From positions 74,717,864 through 74,781,863 of the forward strand of contig NC_067196.1 of assembly GCF_000699445.3 (NCBI RefSeq): a stretch of DNA of 64,000 nucleotides, written 5' to 3'. Shown here piece by piece: positions 34,746-47,299 of this stretch (position 1 is its first letter; every line of letters begins with the position of its first letter). Made by a program: the position numbers and the translations under genes. Source of the stretch: Schistosoma haematobium. Its lineage: Eukaryota; Platyhelminthes; Trematoda; Strigeidida; Schistosomatidae. The notes under the pieces are model-generated. The model saw only the letters and a program-made list of their open reading frames with translations, was not told where the DNA came from and searched no databases.

Positions 34746-35800
34746 AGTATGATCTGAAATAAACTAATATTCAACAGGAAAGAAGTGAACTGTTCTCAAA
34801 AAACCAATCAAAATTTGACTGCTAGTTGTACGCTGTTACTTTAGATACAGAGTCAACATTTATGAGAAAACAATCTACATTTACGACTGCATTGGAAATA
34901 AGAGTTGTTTGATAATCTCCTGTAAATATTACGTAAATTTATCATGTTTATGGCACTTGGAGAAATAGATTCAATTACTGTCTGTTCTCAACCAAAGAAC
35001 CCTTAAAGTTGTAAGGAATAGTATTTAAAATTTTATGTATCATTGTAATTGTTAATGTTGTGTATTATAAATATCTTACTAAAAATTCAAGACAAAAACA
35101 AGTAGGATTCTAATTGATAGTTCGTACTTTCATCAAATAATTTTTGTTTGAAACCCAATCGACCTTTTATCTGATCGTTGAAATTTGCCCGTAAACGTTT
35201 TACTGTCTTGCAGGAAAACAATATACTCAGTAATTTGTGTCCGTCTTGAAAAGATTTATAGCAAATAGTGTAGTTTTATATCTTTTAGAAAAAGTGATAT
35301 TTCTTCTTGATTAGATAGCTTCAAAGATGTATGAATATTGGTTAAATAAAGAAACGAAACAGTGATTCACTATCAAAAAATGAATTTAAAACAGATTACA
35401 TTGCTTGCTATTTAATTTAGCTTGATTAAAAACGTGAATAAAATTGTCACTGAACAGTTTGGACATTCAAGAAAATGGACTTCCTACCTCCAATTGATCT
35501 AAAGAAAAAAGTTACTGTTTAATCTTAACAGTCATTTTATTAGTTACAAATGGCTGGTTAGATTTTTGTTTAAGAGTTACAAACCTGTTCAAATGAACTT
35601 TCGAAACTGAGTATCTATGCAATATAATTCAATATGCAAAATAATTAAAGTGACTTTAACAACAATAACGGGAAGGTTTATCACCAAGGCGATTAGTAAA
35701 ATAAATTGTTGATAAAGCTATATTATGCCATTTCAAGGGACATGATCATATTCAGAGTTATGTATGAGATAAATATATTTTTAAGAACTAATTGACAAAT
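34746..35800. other. AT-rich intergenic
   Basis: Nothing recognised beyond possible decayed PLE sequence next to 34,745. Confidence 0.4.
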
Positions 35801-35876
35801 GATTTGTGTGGCCCATATATATTTGGTGCCTCCTTGTATTAATGCATATGTGCTAAAATGAATAAATAAATAAATT
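35801..35876 (+). repeat. R1 3'-end fragment with AAATAAAT tail
   Basis: GATTTGTGTGGCCCATATAT and TTTGGTGCCTCCTTGTA match the end of R1 at 22,683-23,215, including the AATAAATAAATAAAT tail. It is a short 5'-truncated copy in plus orientation. Confidence 0.65.
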
Positions 35877-35879
35877 TCT

Positions 35880-35950
35880 TCTTGTGGTGGTCGGCTAGAT
35901 AGTGAGGATCTTTGATACTCCACGAGGGGTAACAGGAGTAAGTAAATAAG
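35880..35950 (+). repeat. RTE 3'-terminal fragment
   Basis: ACTCCACGAGGGGTAACAGG followed by AGTAAGTAAATAAG matches the last bases and tail of the RTE elements at 32,018 and 43,972. It directly follows the R1 fragment. Confidence 0.65.
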
Positions 35951-36123
35951 CATAAAGTCGTACCAATGAAAATTAACACTAAATTATTAATTTTTAAAAA
36001 TAATATCAAAGGTCATATAAACTTAACAGCTTGTGGGTAAATTAGGAAGATTTGTAAAAACTATGTAATTATAATGTGGACTAATAAATCCTACCATATG
36101 ATATGACGAAAATAAAATTGATT

Positions 36124-36455
36124 TACAATTGATTGATCACTGAGTAGCGATCTATGTCATGTATGTCAGGTCTTTCTTTGTACAGATCGAATCCTATCGG
36201 CCAAGTTGCAATGTGGCCACCAGTCTAGGTGACTCGACATTGCGTGCACTATGTTGAGATGTGGTGGTGGTTGAAAGTAGTAAATAGAAAACAGGTGTAC
36301 TGTGATGTACTGATTGTGAAGCTAGGTGACACGAGATCACATCCGTCAGGGAACATCAGTTCTTTCAAGACTACAGGAAAACCGTGCTGACGAGTGCCAA
36401 ATATCACGAAACCTAGGTCCAGAGTTCCCTGTTGACTACCTCCAACCACCATTTT
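36124..36455 (+). mobile_element. Family C hammerhead retroposon with 12-bp target duplication
   Basis: A 332-bp unit starting TACAATTGATTGATCACTG and ending CCAACCACCATTTT. ATAAAATTGATT lies at 36,112-36,123 and 36,456-36,467. The left half shares CCACCAGTCTAGGTGACTCG with the copy at 59,489. The right half is a cassette with a B-box-like GAGATCACATCC and a hammerhead (core 36,387-36,393), placed between a decayed TGGTGGTTGAAAGTAGT (about 36,262) and its inverted partner ACTACCTCCAACCACCA. Relative to the shared left half, the cassette is reversed compared with the copy at 59,489. Confidence 0.87.
36380..36432 (+). ncRNA. Type I hammerhead, family C, core intact
   Basis: Core CTGACGA (36,387-36,393), stem II GTG-CCAAATAT-CAC (36,394-36,407), GAAA (36,408-36,411), self-complementary stem III ACCTAGGT (36,411-36,418), cleavage expected after C 36,419. 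Stem I (GTG/CAG plus flanks) is imperfect. All conserved catalytic positions are present, so weak activity is possible. Confidence 0.78.
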
Positions 36456-36467
36456 ATAAAATTGATT

Positions 36468-37046
36468 GCTTTATTTTCTTTATCCCATTCTCATTAATAC
36501 TGGTTTTACCAGGTGGTTTTTTTACTTGCATCTATCCTGTAGACATTACACAACCATTACCATTATCGTTCTGCTACAATATTATTAATTACATTTTCAC
36601 AGTTATTCATTACTCGATTATCCTTTTAGCTTGGATAAATTATTTCAGTTTCCATGTAATTTTATGAATATTTGCAGGTCAATAAATATTTTTTTAGAAA
36701 TTTCATTGCCCGATATTTTATCCTTTCTAACAGAAAGTATTAAAACAAACTAGTATTCACAATTGACAGTATTCCAGTAGTAGAAATTAAGTGGTCAGTC
36801 AGTTGGTCAGTAACAACGTAGAACCTGGTACCATTAGCACAACGATATTAAATTGTCAGTGCAAGTCGATTATTTCCATCGTTGGAACTGATTAGTAACA
36901 AGCTACAAGTTCAGGCTTCATAATTATTATGATTTAAATATACCACCCAATTTTTATTCATATGAAAACTTCCAAAACAAAACGAACTTGAAACTTTCTT
37001 AGTAGATTTCTCTGCCCTATGTCACTAAAAGAGCGTCATAATAATC
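36468..37046. other. AT-rich intergenic
   Basis: Nothing recognised. Confidence 0.45.
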
Positions 37047-37060
37047 TACTACATTTATTA

Positions 37061-37695
37061 CTTACGTACGTCTGTTACTGCTCGTCGAGGAGCATTGTCC
37101 ACCCAACAGCATTCTTCATCCAACCCTGTCCTGGGCAATCCTTTCCAGCTCCTCCCAGTTGTTATTTATCCTTTACATATTTGCCTTCATTTCCCGACGT
37201 CGTGTGTTCTTCGACCTTCCTCTTTTCCGCTTATGTTCAGGATTCCAAGTTAGCACTTTTCTCATGGTGCAGTTCGGTGACTTCCGTAATATATGTCCCA
37301 TCCACCTCCGTCGTCTTTTGCTAATTTCCTGTTCAACTGGAAACTGGTTTGTTCTCTCCCACAGTAGGTTGTTGTTGTTGGCATCCGGTCAATGAATGGT
37401 GATTATCCTGCGTAGACTGCTATCTATAAATAATTGTACTTTTTTGATGATGGTTGTAGTAGTTTTCAAAGTCTCATCTCCGCATAGTAGAACTGTCTTG
37501 ACGTTCGTATTGAAGATTCTCATCTTAATATTGGTTGACAAACAGTTGTTTTGTGTTCCATATGTTCGTCAACTGTAAGTATGTGGCCCTTGCTTTATCA
37601 ATAATCACATTTACATCTGCATCAGATCCTCCTTGTACATCAACAATACTACGAAAGATTCCTCCTCCAAAGTTTTGCTATCAAGTGTGATTAGG
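37061..37695 (-). mobile_element. RTE 3'-end fragment, older insertion
   Basis: The minus strand encodes a decayed RTE C-terminal region ending in the CGTACGTAAG-type tail. An imperfect target duplication, TACTACATTTATTA (37,047-37,060) against TACTAAATTTATGA (37,696-37,709), has 12 of 14 matches. Frameshifts split the frame. Confidence 0.82.
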
Positions 37696-37709
37696 TACTA
37701 AATTTATGA

Positions 37710-39241
37710 TTACTTCTAAAAATTCAATGAACCTAAAATTGATTTTCATATTTTAATTCGAAAGTTATTCTGTTCAATCAACATTTAAACCCATGACTAT
37801 GTATCAATATAGATACATATGTTTTTTATTGAAATTTATATTACTCTTAGGCAATAAAATAAAAATGTCACGTTTAAATGTCAACATAATATTTCACAGA
37901 ATATTCTTTTATCATCAACTTAATCCAAAAAAGAAAGAAAGAAAAGAAAAAGAAAAAAAATAATAACACAATTAAACAGAATTAAACTTTAATAATTATT
38001 ATTTATAATTAAATGAAGTTCTTTCAATAGAGATACATGATGTTACTAAGTTAAGAAGATTCATCAAAACGGTAGATATTTTTCATTTCTAGTTTAGGTC
38101 AATTCTATTTAATTGATTTTATTAAAATGATATTGATAGATCACATCAAAAAATAACCGTTTTCTTTTTTTCTTTTTCTTTTTTCTTGCCTAAAGAAATA
38201 GTAATTTTATAAATAAGTTTTGATAAACATAATTAATTTTAACATGAGTGTTAGAAACGTTGTTATTGTTCTTATTCAAGAAATAGTGAACTTCATTCAT
38301 GAAGTAAAAATAAAGAGAAAATTTATTATTATAAAACATATTGGGAAGCCATAGCATAAGAAAGACTTTTACCACTGATAATATTGGATGCTGGTTCAAA
38401 AATATGGTAAATTAACTTAAAATAGAAATGTGAGCTAGGGGATGTTGAAAATAGCGTTGACTGAGTAGAGCAAAAATTATGAGTTGAACTAATGATTAAA
38501 TTGTATATGTAATGTTGAAACGTTTCAACGTGAAATAGAAGAAAAGCCTGTTGTTTAGTTTCAGTTCCTAATATTTTGATAGAGTAATGAAAAAGTAAGA
38601 TTGATCTGAAAAGCATGATGTATTCACCTCATACATTATAAACAATCTGTTAGCACATAAGCCTATCAAGTCATTCTAGATTAAAACTAATTAAGGTCAA
38701 TTGAATTCAAGTTACAATAAACATAAACTTACTATTGTAAATAAGGGAGAGAAAATGAAATTGGTGAAATACGGAAAGAAAATACCAAACTATCCTACTA
38801 CTTTAGACCACAAAATGATCTACAGATAATTAGAAGTGATTTAAGAAAATAGCAAAATTTTTCTGTACAGATAAAGTTAAAATTCGTAAATAGCAAACGC
38901 TTCCATAAACCATAGAGTTCATCTTTAACAGTTCCTGTACAGCACTTTAGATGTTATATTAATGCCAACTCTGTAAGTCATTTTAATGATAGTCTTTGCT
39001 ATCGATGAACACAGTTTTCTACTTCCTAAGTTTATCAGAGCATTGGACACTAAACAATTTTGAAACCTTTCGAGCCAATGTTCCGTAACATGAGACTTAA
39101 CTGATCAGTATAAATGGGTAAATGCAATGGGACGTAACGTAGTCGTTTAAGCAGTGTCTAGGCCTATGTAAAATCATGGACCTAGTTTATTTTCATTGAC
39201 AGTCGATTTTGCACCGTAGAACATTTTCTTGATGGTTGCTT
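37710..39241. other. AT-rich intergenic
   Basis: A-rich tract near 37,930-37,965 and pyrimidine tract near 38,160-38,187. Frames at 38,190-38,616 (-) have no domain. Nothing recognised. Confidence 0.4.
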
Positions 39242-39480
39242 TTAGGCCGTCAGAACTCTTCCAAATGATGAAGAGTTACAAACCATTTTCTTTCCAGCAG
39301 AATAAAAAATAAGTTTTAATGTTAACGGACTTTGACACCGATTTATACAATTCATTTTTGTGCCTTCTTCAAATGCATCTACAGTACATATTTGTTGAAC
39401 TCTATTGAAGTAGCACTTAGCTGAGTCTCGTTTGTATTGCACTGGATACAATCTGTGAAACTTTAGATATTGTCCAATCT
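39242..39480 (-). pseudogene. Possible PLE RT-thumb fragment
   Basis: A 69-codon frame (39,242-39,451) contains YKRDSAKCYFNRVQQICTVD, which lines up with YK...HR.ERICTSD in the PLE fragment at 14,774-15,241, at the same spacing to a following Glu. No GIY-YIG domain could be read downstream. The call rests on this one conserved block. Confidence 0.45.
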
Positions 39481-39962
39481 AGGTATTTTTCGTATAAATC
39501 TAATATTTTATAAATCCATTTTCTCCTTTTCAATACTTCGTTTGTTAATATCAGTCTGTCGTTTTAACTTTGAATTAATTTAATTTTGGCGCAATCAACT
39601 GCATCGAATTATTATTTAGTGAGAATCAATTAATCACATATACTTGGGAAAACAGCTAGTTTCGCAATTCAGTAATTCTGATAATTTTCGTAAATTTAAC
39701 TGTTTGTTTTCCACAAAAATAAACTAGGCTACACATTTTGCTTTATGTTCAGATCGTATATTTTGAAATTTATTTATTTGCATACAGTACTATGATACAT
39801 AAGACGCTTTATATTCAAGTTCACCAAAAGATAAGTATTTGTTAGCAAAATGTATTGCTTGGTGTACTTATATATTATTATTCGGTAAAAGCATGAATTC
39901 ACAATAGATAATAATTTATCGAAAACACACCCTAATTATTACAAATTGTGAGGATCTTCTTA
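39481..39962. other. AT-rich intergenic
   Basis: Nothing recognised. Confidence 0.45.
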
Positions 39963-39981
39963 ATTAAAATTTTAAAGGCTG

Positions 39982-40314
39982 TGACCAATGAAGTTCAACC
40001 GTGTTTGTCATGTGACAGTAACTCACTGAGGACAATGGCGGACGATGGCGCAATTTCATGGATTGGTTGAAGTCAGACATTAACAACGTTGGATGCTGGC
40101 TTAGTGGTTTGGAGGTTAAATGTTCGTGCGTGAGACCGATCGGTCCTGGGTTCGAATCCTGCAGGCGGGATCGTGGATGCTTATTGTTTAGGAGTTCTAT
40201 AGTGGGACGGAATAGCCATCCAGTGCTTCCAGGTTTTCCATGGTGGTCTAGCTTTAAGTGACTCATGAGTTCAACTATTAAATTGCTACAATCTACACAA
40301 AAACTCTCCTTCTG
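39982..40314 (+). mobile_element. Family A retroposon, full-length monomer, 333 bp
   Basis: A single sense monomer: 5' segment (TGACCAATGAAGTTCAACC), A box (GGCTTAGTGGTTTGGAGG, about 40,097-40,114), B box (GGGTTCGAATCC, about 40,147-40,158), hammerhead region and tail. An old target duplication, ATTAAAATTTTAAAGGCTG (39,963-39,981) against 40,315-40,333, keeps 16 of 19 matches. The hammerhead is dead (TTTAGGA core, GGAA for GAAA). It gives the best view of the original monomer length. Confidence 0.85.
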
Positions 40315-40507
40315 ATTAAAGTTTCAAAAGCTGGTTGACTTTATTCATTTTTAGCACTATTAAAAAATGTTCATAAGTAAGACGGAAACAATACAAGCAT
40401 GACGATAAAAAAATTAGGAATCATGATTGGTACATAATGTAATGGTAGAAATCAAATACGTTTCACATACATTTTTATATAATTATTTATTGAATCGAGA
40501 AAAGTAT

Positions 40508-40762
40508 ATGTTGGTTGAGAGACAGTTGTTTGGAGTTGCGTATGTTGTTCAACTGTAGGGATGCTGTGCTTACTTTTCCAATCCTTGTCTCTACGTGTGC
40601 ATCAGATCCTCCCTGTACATCGTTGATGATGCTGCTGACCAGGTGGGTGGAAGTTTCCATCTGTTGCAGAGTTTCTCCATTGAGTGTGCTTAGTTTGGTT
40701 GGTGTTTTCTGTATTGTATTTGATAATATTGCTTCTCCTCTCGCGTATGTTACTTCCATGAA
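40508..40762 (-). pseudogene. RTE internal fragment
   Basis: The minus strand encodes part of the RTE C-terminal region (STLNGETLQQMETSTHLVS, then GGSDAHVETRIGKV and NIRNSKQLSLN). Both the 3' tail and the upstream RT are missing. Confidence 0.75.
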
Positions 40763-41662
40763 ATCACAGTGTTCTGCGAATGTTCATCTGATATCTAGAT
40801 ATATATACAATTATTTTGACATAGATGTAATAGTATGCAACGTTTAATTGTGTATAATAGTTAGTAAATTTTGTAGTGTTTCATTGTATTCAGAAGAAGA
40901 ACTGTATTATTTAAAAAGACATTGTTGTTAATTTAGATCATTTGTATTTTGTTAACATTCTTGTATCATACTATACAATATTTATTTCTATATATAATGT
41001 CATTAAAATTCCTCTATACACAGTTATATAGACAATTCTATACAGATATAATAGAAGCATTTAAATGTACTTCCACTTATTTGTGTATTAACATCTTTTT
41101 AGAATATTCATGTCCCAATATTTTAACCATGCTAGTTATTTTTCAATTTTTCTTATTACTACACTAATATGACTGATTTTAAAGTGAATATCATTTTGAA
41201 TGATTTAGCTACTGGGGAAAAATCCTCTCACATTGATCGAAACACTTTTGATCAAGATAATTGTTAAACAATTCCCAACCATTCTATTTTATACTAAGAA
41301 ACATTAATTACAAATTTGACTGAACATTGCAAAAATCACCTTACAGGATAGCATGATTAATTTTTTCCCTTGCTAAATTGAATGCAAATCGATATACTTA
41401 CGTAATACAATGTTAATATAAAACCATATGGTTATTATTTGTGTAGGTACATTTTCAATACATTTCGATTAAAATTTCATATTGATTCTTTTGATTGTCT
41501 TAACTATAAAAAAGGAGTTAACAATATACAACTTGAAACAAATATTGATGACATCATTACAACAACGAGAACAACAAAAACAAAAAACATTTTCTAAACC
41601 AATTTTATAGAATTAAACAACCAACAATTAATATCAGAAGGGGTTTGTGGATATTATCTGAA
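40763..41662. other. AT-rich intergenic
   Basis: Nothing recognised. Confidence 0.45.
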
Positions 41663-43972
41663 TCAACAAAAAGTTCAGGAGGACGATGGAAGACGTGAGA
41701 ACCAAAAGAGGAGCTGATATAGCATCAGATCATCATTTACTGGTCGCCAAGATGAAATTGAAACTCAAGAAGTACTGGACAACGGGGCGGACAATATCAC
41801 AAAATTTTAGTACGGCCTTTCTTCAGGATACTGACAAACTCAACGAACTCAAGGTATCCCTCAGCAATATGTTCCAGGCCTGTCCCGATCTACTCAATGG
41901 AGAAGGAACTTCTATGGAGAGTAACTGGAAGGGGATCAAAGAGGCAATCACTTCAACATGCCATGAGGTTCTGGGCCACAAGAAGCACCATTACAAGGAA
42001 TGGATCACTGTTGATACACTGGATAAGATTCAAGAAAAAAGGAACGAGAAGGTAGAAATCAATATCAGCCGAACATAAGCAGAGAAAGCCGAGGCACAAG
42101 CTGAATGCACAGAGGTAAACAAGCAAGTGAAGAGGAGCATCAGAACTGACAAACGTAAATATGTGGAAGATTTAGCGACGACGCTGAAAAGGCTGCAAGA
42201 GAAGGAAACATGAGACAATTGTATCACACGACAAAGAAACTCTCAGGAAATCGCCGCAAACCAGAACGACCAGTGAAAAGCCAGGAAAGTAAGGTAATCA
42301 CCAATATTGAAGAACAATGAAACAGGTGGGTAGAACACTTCAAAGAACTCTTGACTCGACCAGCTCCACTGAACCCACTCAACATCGAAGCAGCACCCAC
42401 GGACCTCCCAATCGATTTTGGCCCACCAACAATTGAAGAAATTAGCATGGCCATCAGACAAATCACGAGTGTCAAAGCAGCAGGACCAGACAACATTCCA
42501 GCAGAGGCACTGAAAGCAGACGTAGCGGCAACTGCAAGGATACTCCACATTCTCTTCAATAAGATTTGGGATGAAGAACAAGTACCAACAGACTGAAAAG
42601 ATGGACTTCTGACCAAAATACCAAAGAAAGGTGATCTCAGCAACTGTGATAACTACAGGGGCATCACTCTTCTCTCAATACCGGGAAAAGTCTTCAACAG
42701 GGTAATGTTAAACAGGATGAAGGACTGCGTAGACGCTCAACTTCGAGACCAACAGGCAGGATTCCGTAAGGATAGATCGTGTACAGACCAAATCGCAACT
42801 CTACGGATCATTGTGGAACAATCACTTGAATGGAATTCATCACTCTACATCAACTTCATTGACTACGAAAAAGCATTTGACAGAGTGGACAGAACAACGC
42901 TATGGAAGCTTCCTCGACACTACGGCGTGCCTGAGAAGATAGTCAATATCATACAGAGTTCATATGATGGATTAAACTGCAAAATCGTACATGGAGGACA
43001 GTTGACAATGTCTTTCGAAGTGAAGACCGGTGTCAGGCAAGGTTGCTTACCCTCACCCTTTCTCTTTCTCCTGGTGATCGACTGGGTCATGAAGACGTCA
43101 ACATCTGAAGGGAAGCACGGGATACAATGGACATCTAGGATGCAGCTGGACGATCTAGACTTCGCAGATGATCTCAATCTTCTATCTCACACGCAACAAC
43201 AGATGCAGGAGAAGACAACCAGTGTAGCAGCAGCAGCAGCCTCAACAGCAGTAGGTCTCAATACACACAAAGGGGAAAGTAGAATTCTCCAATGCGACAC
43301 AACGTGCAACAATCCAATCACAATTGACGGAGAAGATTGGGAAGATGTAAAAACCTTTACATATTTGGGCAGCATCATTGATGAACAGGGTGGATCTGAT
43401 GCATATGTGAAGGCGTGGATCGGCAAAGCAAGAGCAGTATATTTACAACTGAAGGACATCTGGAACTCAAAACAACTGTCAACCAACACCAAGGTCTGGA
43501 TTTTCAATACAAATGTCAAGACACTTCTACTGTATGGGGCAGAAACCTGGAAAACTACGAAAGCCATCATCCAGAAAATACAGGTGTTTATTAACAGTTG
43601 TCTACGCAAAATACTTCGGATCCGTTGGCCGGACACTATTAGCAACAACGTACTGTGGGAGAGAACAAACCAGATCCCAGTGGAGGAAGAAATCAGGGAG
43701 AAGCGCTGGAAGTGGATAGGACACACATTGAGGAAAGCACCCAACTGCATCACAAGACAAGCCCTCACATGGAATCCTCAAGGCCAGGTGAGGAGAAGAG
43801 GAAGACCAAAGAACACGTTACGCCGGGAAATGGAGATAGTTATGAGAAAAATGAACGAGAATTGGATGGAACTAGAAAAGAAGGCCCAGGACAGAGTGGG
43901 TTGGAGAATGCTCGTCTTCGGCCTATGCTCCATTGTGAGTAACAGGAGTAAGTAAGTAAGTAAGTAAGTGGC
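41663..43972 (+). mobile_element. RTE retrotransposon, 5'-truncated, RT core retained
   Basis: Begins inside the endonuclease (ATCAACAAAAAGTTCAGG) with ASDHHLLVAK preserved and runs to a long GTAAGTAAGTAAGTAAGTAA tail. Stops at 42,076 (TAA for an Arg codon), about 42,318 and 42,594 (TGA for Trp) and a frameshift near 42,180 disable it. From 42,705 to 43,955 the frame is open. No target duplication was found. It is the best guide in the window to what the deleted copy at 29,159 has lost. Confidence 0.92.
42705..43955 (+). pseudogene. RTE reverse transcriptase and C-terminus, 416 codons open
   Basis: Motifs in order: [15 protein letters not shown] (about residues 18-32), motif [13 protein letters not shown] (about 49-60, catalytic Asp), motif [14 protein letters not shown] (about 109-121), catalytic FADD box [14 protein letters not shown] (about 146-159), then the C-terminal region from [15 protein letters not shown] to the stop at the 3' tail. 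The RT catalytic residues that can be read are intact, but the start is internal and stops lie upstream, so it is treated as a fragment of a dead element. Confidence 0.88.
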
Positions 43973-44305
43973 TAGCGAAATAGATACACTAAAGAACACA
44001 TTACGAAATAATGGCTATCCAGAAAATTTCTTTAAAAATTCCTAGTAAAAGTATCAATAAAAGATGAAATTGTGACTCAGTCAAAAAATCCTCTATCTGA
44101 GAATGAACTTTCAAGGGGACATACAGGGTGATATTTTAACACGGGGTCTCAAAAGATCTGTTGAAAGGACGTTTCACGCCGCCAAGCTACATATATACTT
44201 TTCAACTGAACCAGTACTCAAACAATTATTCAAGGATAGGTTACCGAAGATGGGCTCCGCAGTGTGTGTTTTCTAATTCAACTGCTCCTGTAGAGAAGCC
44301 CTTAC
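43973..44305. other. Intergenic between RTE and family A copies
   Basis: Nothing recognised. Confidence 0.4.
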
Positions 44306-44612
44306 CAGTGGAGTTCAACAAGGTATGTTGTAAGATATCGGCTCACTGAAGACAATGGTGTACGTTGGCGCGATTTCGTGGATTGGTTGAAGTTAGATAT
44401 TTACACCGTTGGATGCCGGCTCAGCTGTCTATTGGTTAAGCGCTCGCGCGTGAGACTGATAGGCCCTGGGTTCGAACGTCAATTGATGCAGACCGTGGAT
44501 GTGCACTGCTGAGTCCCCTGCTGGAACGAAACAGCCGTTCAGTGATTCCAGGTTTTCCATGATGGTCTAGCTTCAAATGACCCATGATTTCAACTACTGA
44601 AATTACATTGTA
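44306..44612 (+). mobile_element. Family A retroposon, near full-length monomer
   Basis: 5' segment ACCAGTGGAGTTCAAC, A box GGCTCAGCTGTCTATTGG (about 44,418-44,435), a B-box region (GGGTTCGAAC, about 44,468), hammerhead and tail. The hammerhead core is shortened by deletion (CTGAGTCCCC), although GAAA and CCGTTC remain, so it is inactive. It lies about 130 bp before an inverted composite of the same family. Confidence 0.8.
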
Positions 44613-44737
44613 AAATATCACGATAGTTATGGACTTATAACTGGAGAGCCTGTTGATGAGGTTACTGAAAACAATTGTCCGCTCAAATATTCTTCATTTC
44701 TGAATAATCTAGTTTATTTCGAAATACTCTCATTTTA

Positions 44738-45105
44738 TAAGTAAATTTTTGATGGAGATCATGAACAGATTGGTGTTAAACTACCATTGGAAACCTGAAA
44801 GCACAGGACAGCCATTTCTTCCTATGTTGGGACTCCTCAGTAGTGCGCATCTACGATCCCGCTCGCGGGATTCAAATCCAGGGCCTCAGTCTTGTACGCG
44901 AACACTTGACCTACTGGAACACTGAGCCGACAGCCTGGGCTCGAATCCCACGAGCGGGATCGTGGATGCTCAGTGCTGAGGAGTCCCAAAATAGGACGAA
45001 ACAGCCGTCCAGTAACTCCACATTTCCAACGGTGGCCTAACATCAATTTGTTCACGATCTCAACCAAAAACTTAATAATCGCCACAACTCCTATACTGAT
45101 GATAA
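44738..45105. mobile_element. Family A retroposon, inverted composite
   Basis: An antisense part (44,738-about 44,935) holds tail, hammerhead (intact CTGAGGA and GAAA, with a mismatch closing stem II), B box and A box. It joins a sense part (about 44,936-45,105) beginning at the B box (GGGCTCGAATCCC) with hammerhead and tail. Both tails face outward as at 2,012-2,300. The inner inverted GATCCCGCTCGCGGGATT and CCCACGAGCGGGATC blocks can pair. No target duplication was found. Confidence 0.8.
44970..45016 (+). ncRNA. Hammerhead, family A, core intact but stem I eroded
   Basis: Core CTGAGGA (44,976-44,982), stem II GTCCCAAAATAGGAC (44,983-44,997), GAAA (44,998-45,001), stem III ACAGCCGT (45,001-45,008), cleavage expected after C 45,009. 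Stem I pairs only about two bases (TG/CA), so activity is doubtful. Confidence 0.65.
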
Positions 45106-47299
45106 ACAGTAATTTCCCAAAAAAAATATACACCAGATTGTTCCTAGTAAACTACCAACTACTAAGATGTCTTCCAGTAAATACTTTCTTTATATACATC
45201 AATAGATTGAAAGCTTTTTCACTTAAACATATAAATACCTAGTACAGTAACCATTAATTATTACAATAAAATATTTATATAGAAAAAAATTAAGAATCAT
45301 TATTGAGATATACAACTTGGTACAACATAGATAGCTTAGAAATGTAAACAAACGGATTGCATTTTATCCTTAATTGTATATTTGTAAGTAAACATTTTCA
45401 ATAATTATACACTTTGTTTAGATTAATCATTAACATCACAAAAAAAGAATAAATCATTAATTTTTCCGTTTCCTTTTAATAATTACTCAATTCATTATGA
45501 TAATTTTTAATTAGATCAACATTATTACCTTGATTTCTAGTTTGGAACATGTTTAAAATAAATTGTATAAATATTACTGATAATAATTTATTTATTTAAC
45601 TGTAAGTATCTAAAAGAGTACTTGTTATTACAGGAAATATGATGTCAATAGTCGACAGAATATACAAGTAGTTTAGATGTGGATTTTAACTTATATTATT
45701 TCTACACCATAGTATAATTCAATGGATTGATATATATATATATATATATATATATACTCTTTTATTATCATGATGGGATCAATAAACCAGGAATAGTATG
45801 TACTATTGTAAAATATGACAATAGGCCGGACGAATGTGTATTGAATGCGTGAAGTTAAAAAGTATTTGCATAATAGATATAAATAGCCTTCAATTATCCG
45901 TTTACATCTCCCAGTGTATTCTGTAATCTGAACTGTTTTCTCGGTTAGCCTTCATGTGATCTTCTGGCGCTTTGCTTTTGATGCATTGGAACTCTGCAAT
46001 CTATCCGACAATTGTTGCAACTTTGACGCCACGTTCCGATACATACTACTTACAAACATCTTTGTGAGTAGCGTCCCTTACACTATAAATTCAATTACAT
46101 TGGCATTAAATACGAAAATGTCAAACTTAACACTTAATTTATATATTTCGAATCTAATAATATTTAAACAAACAACTATTTTTACTGACTGTCTTGAAAT
46201 AATACAATCTAAAAGATAAGAATAGTTTATTGCACTTTATGCAATGATTATTTTGACTGAATCGGTCAATGTTTTATATTAAACATCTATAGTCAGAAAA
46301 GTTGTAGTACATACAATGGGGTTAAAGATACTGTTAGGGAAGGAAGTAGTGTCATCAAGATAAAATCATGTGAATAAAGTGAAAACCAAAAGTGTTATGC
46401 CTTAATGGTTGTAATTATATTATTAATAAAAATACCATTTAGAGTAATAGTAATGAATATGTTATTTAGAATGCAAACAATATATAATTATAAATGAAAT
46501 ACATTCGATAATACGTTATATGTGTATCTGGTTTAACTAGATGAATGAGAAATGGAATAACATTTTCTTGAACAAAGTTGTAAAAAAGAACATATAGACC
46601 TGATTCGTTCTACTGATGCGCCCCTAGGTACTCAGCATTCAAGAGAAGTTGATTTGATACTCATCGTTTCAATAGAGCTTGACTCTATTTAGAAATCTAG
46701 TGGCTCTTTTTCTTGACAAACAAGTAAAAATACAAAAAACCTCTAAAATCTTACTGTGAGCCACAAATATCTACTTTCATTACAAAATTATGTGAAGATA
46801 ACATAATAATATATATCCTGAAAATAATAATTACAGAATTCACGCCAGTTTACAGACATGATCAATTTGATATAAATAGTAAAATTAGATGTACAGAACA
46901 AACATGTGATAGAAGAAAGTTTTAAGTATACTAGTTCAGTAGTTGTTTGGTAGTACATGTATTACAACGATCCAATGCATCAGACGGGAATTTTTAATAT
47001 TTTTTTAAATGAACAGCCTGTTGATTTATGAACGGAGTAATTAAGGTCATTTCGTGTGCCAGATCGAATTAATGACAATTATCTACAACCAAAGAAATTA
47101 AAACGAAAACAGAGAGCACGGAACAAAAAAGCAGTAATTACCAAAATATATCAATCAGGTCTACCTAAATGCGTGTGTCATGTGACACAGTGATATACTG
47201 TTGATGTTGTTCAAATTAGTTAAACTTGCTAGGCACGGTGTTAACATAAAGTGACAGCAAGTAGGTGGTTTTACTTAGGGAATGCACTAATAAAAATGG
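45106..47299. other. AT-rich intergenic with (AT)n
   Basis: AT dinucleotide run at 45,731-45,755. The open frame at 45,956-46,219 (+) has no domain. Nothing else recognised. Confidence 0.45.

Noticed and set aside
36249..36667. Open frames overlapping the family C element on both strands
   Set aside because: They run through the retroposon and its flank without any protein-like motif.
42705..43955. A functional reverse transcriptase gene
   Set aside because: The catalytic boxes are intact, but upstream stops, a frameshift and 5' truncation of the endonuclease show that it is part of a dead element.
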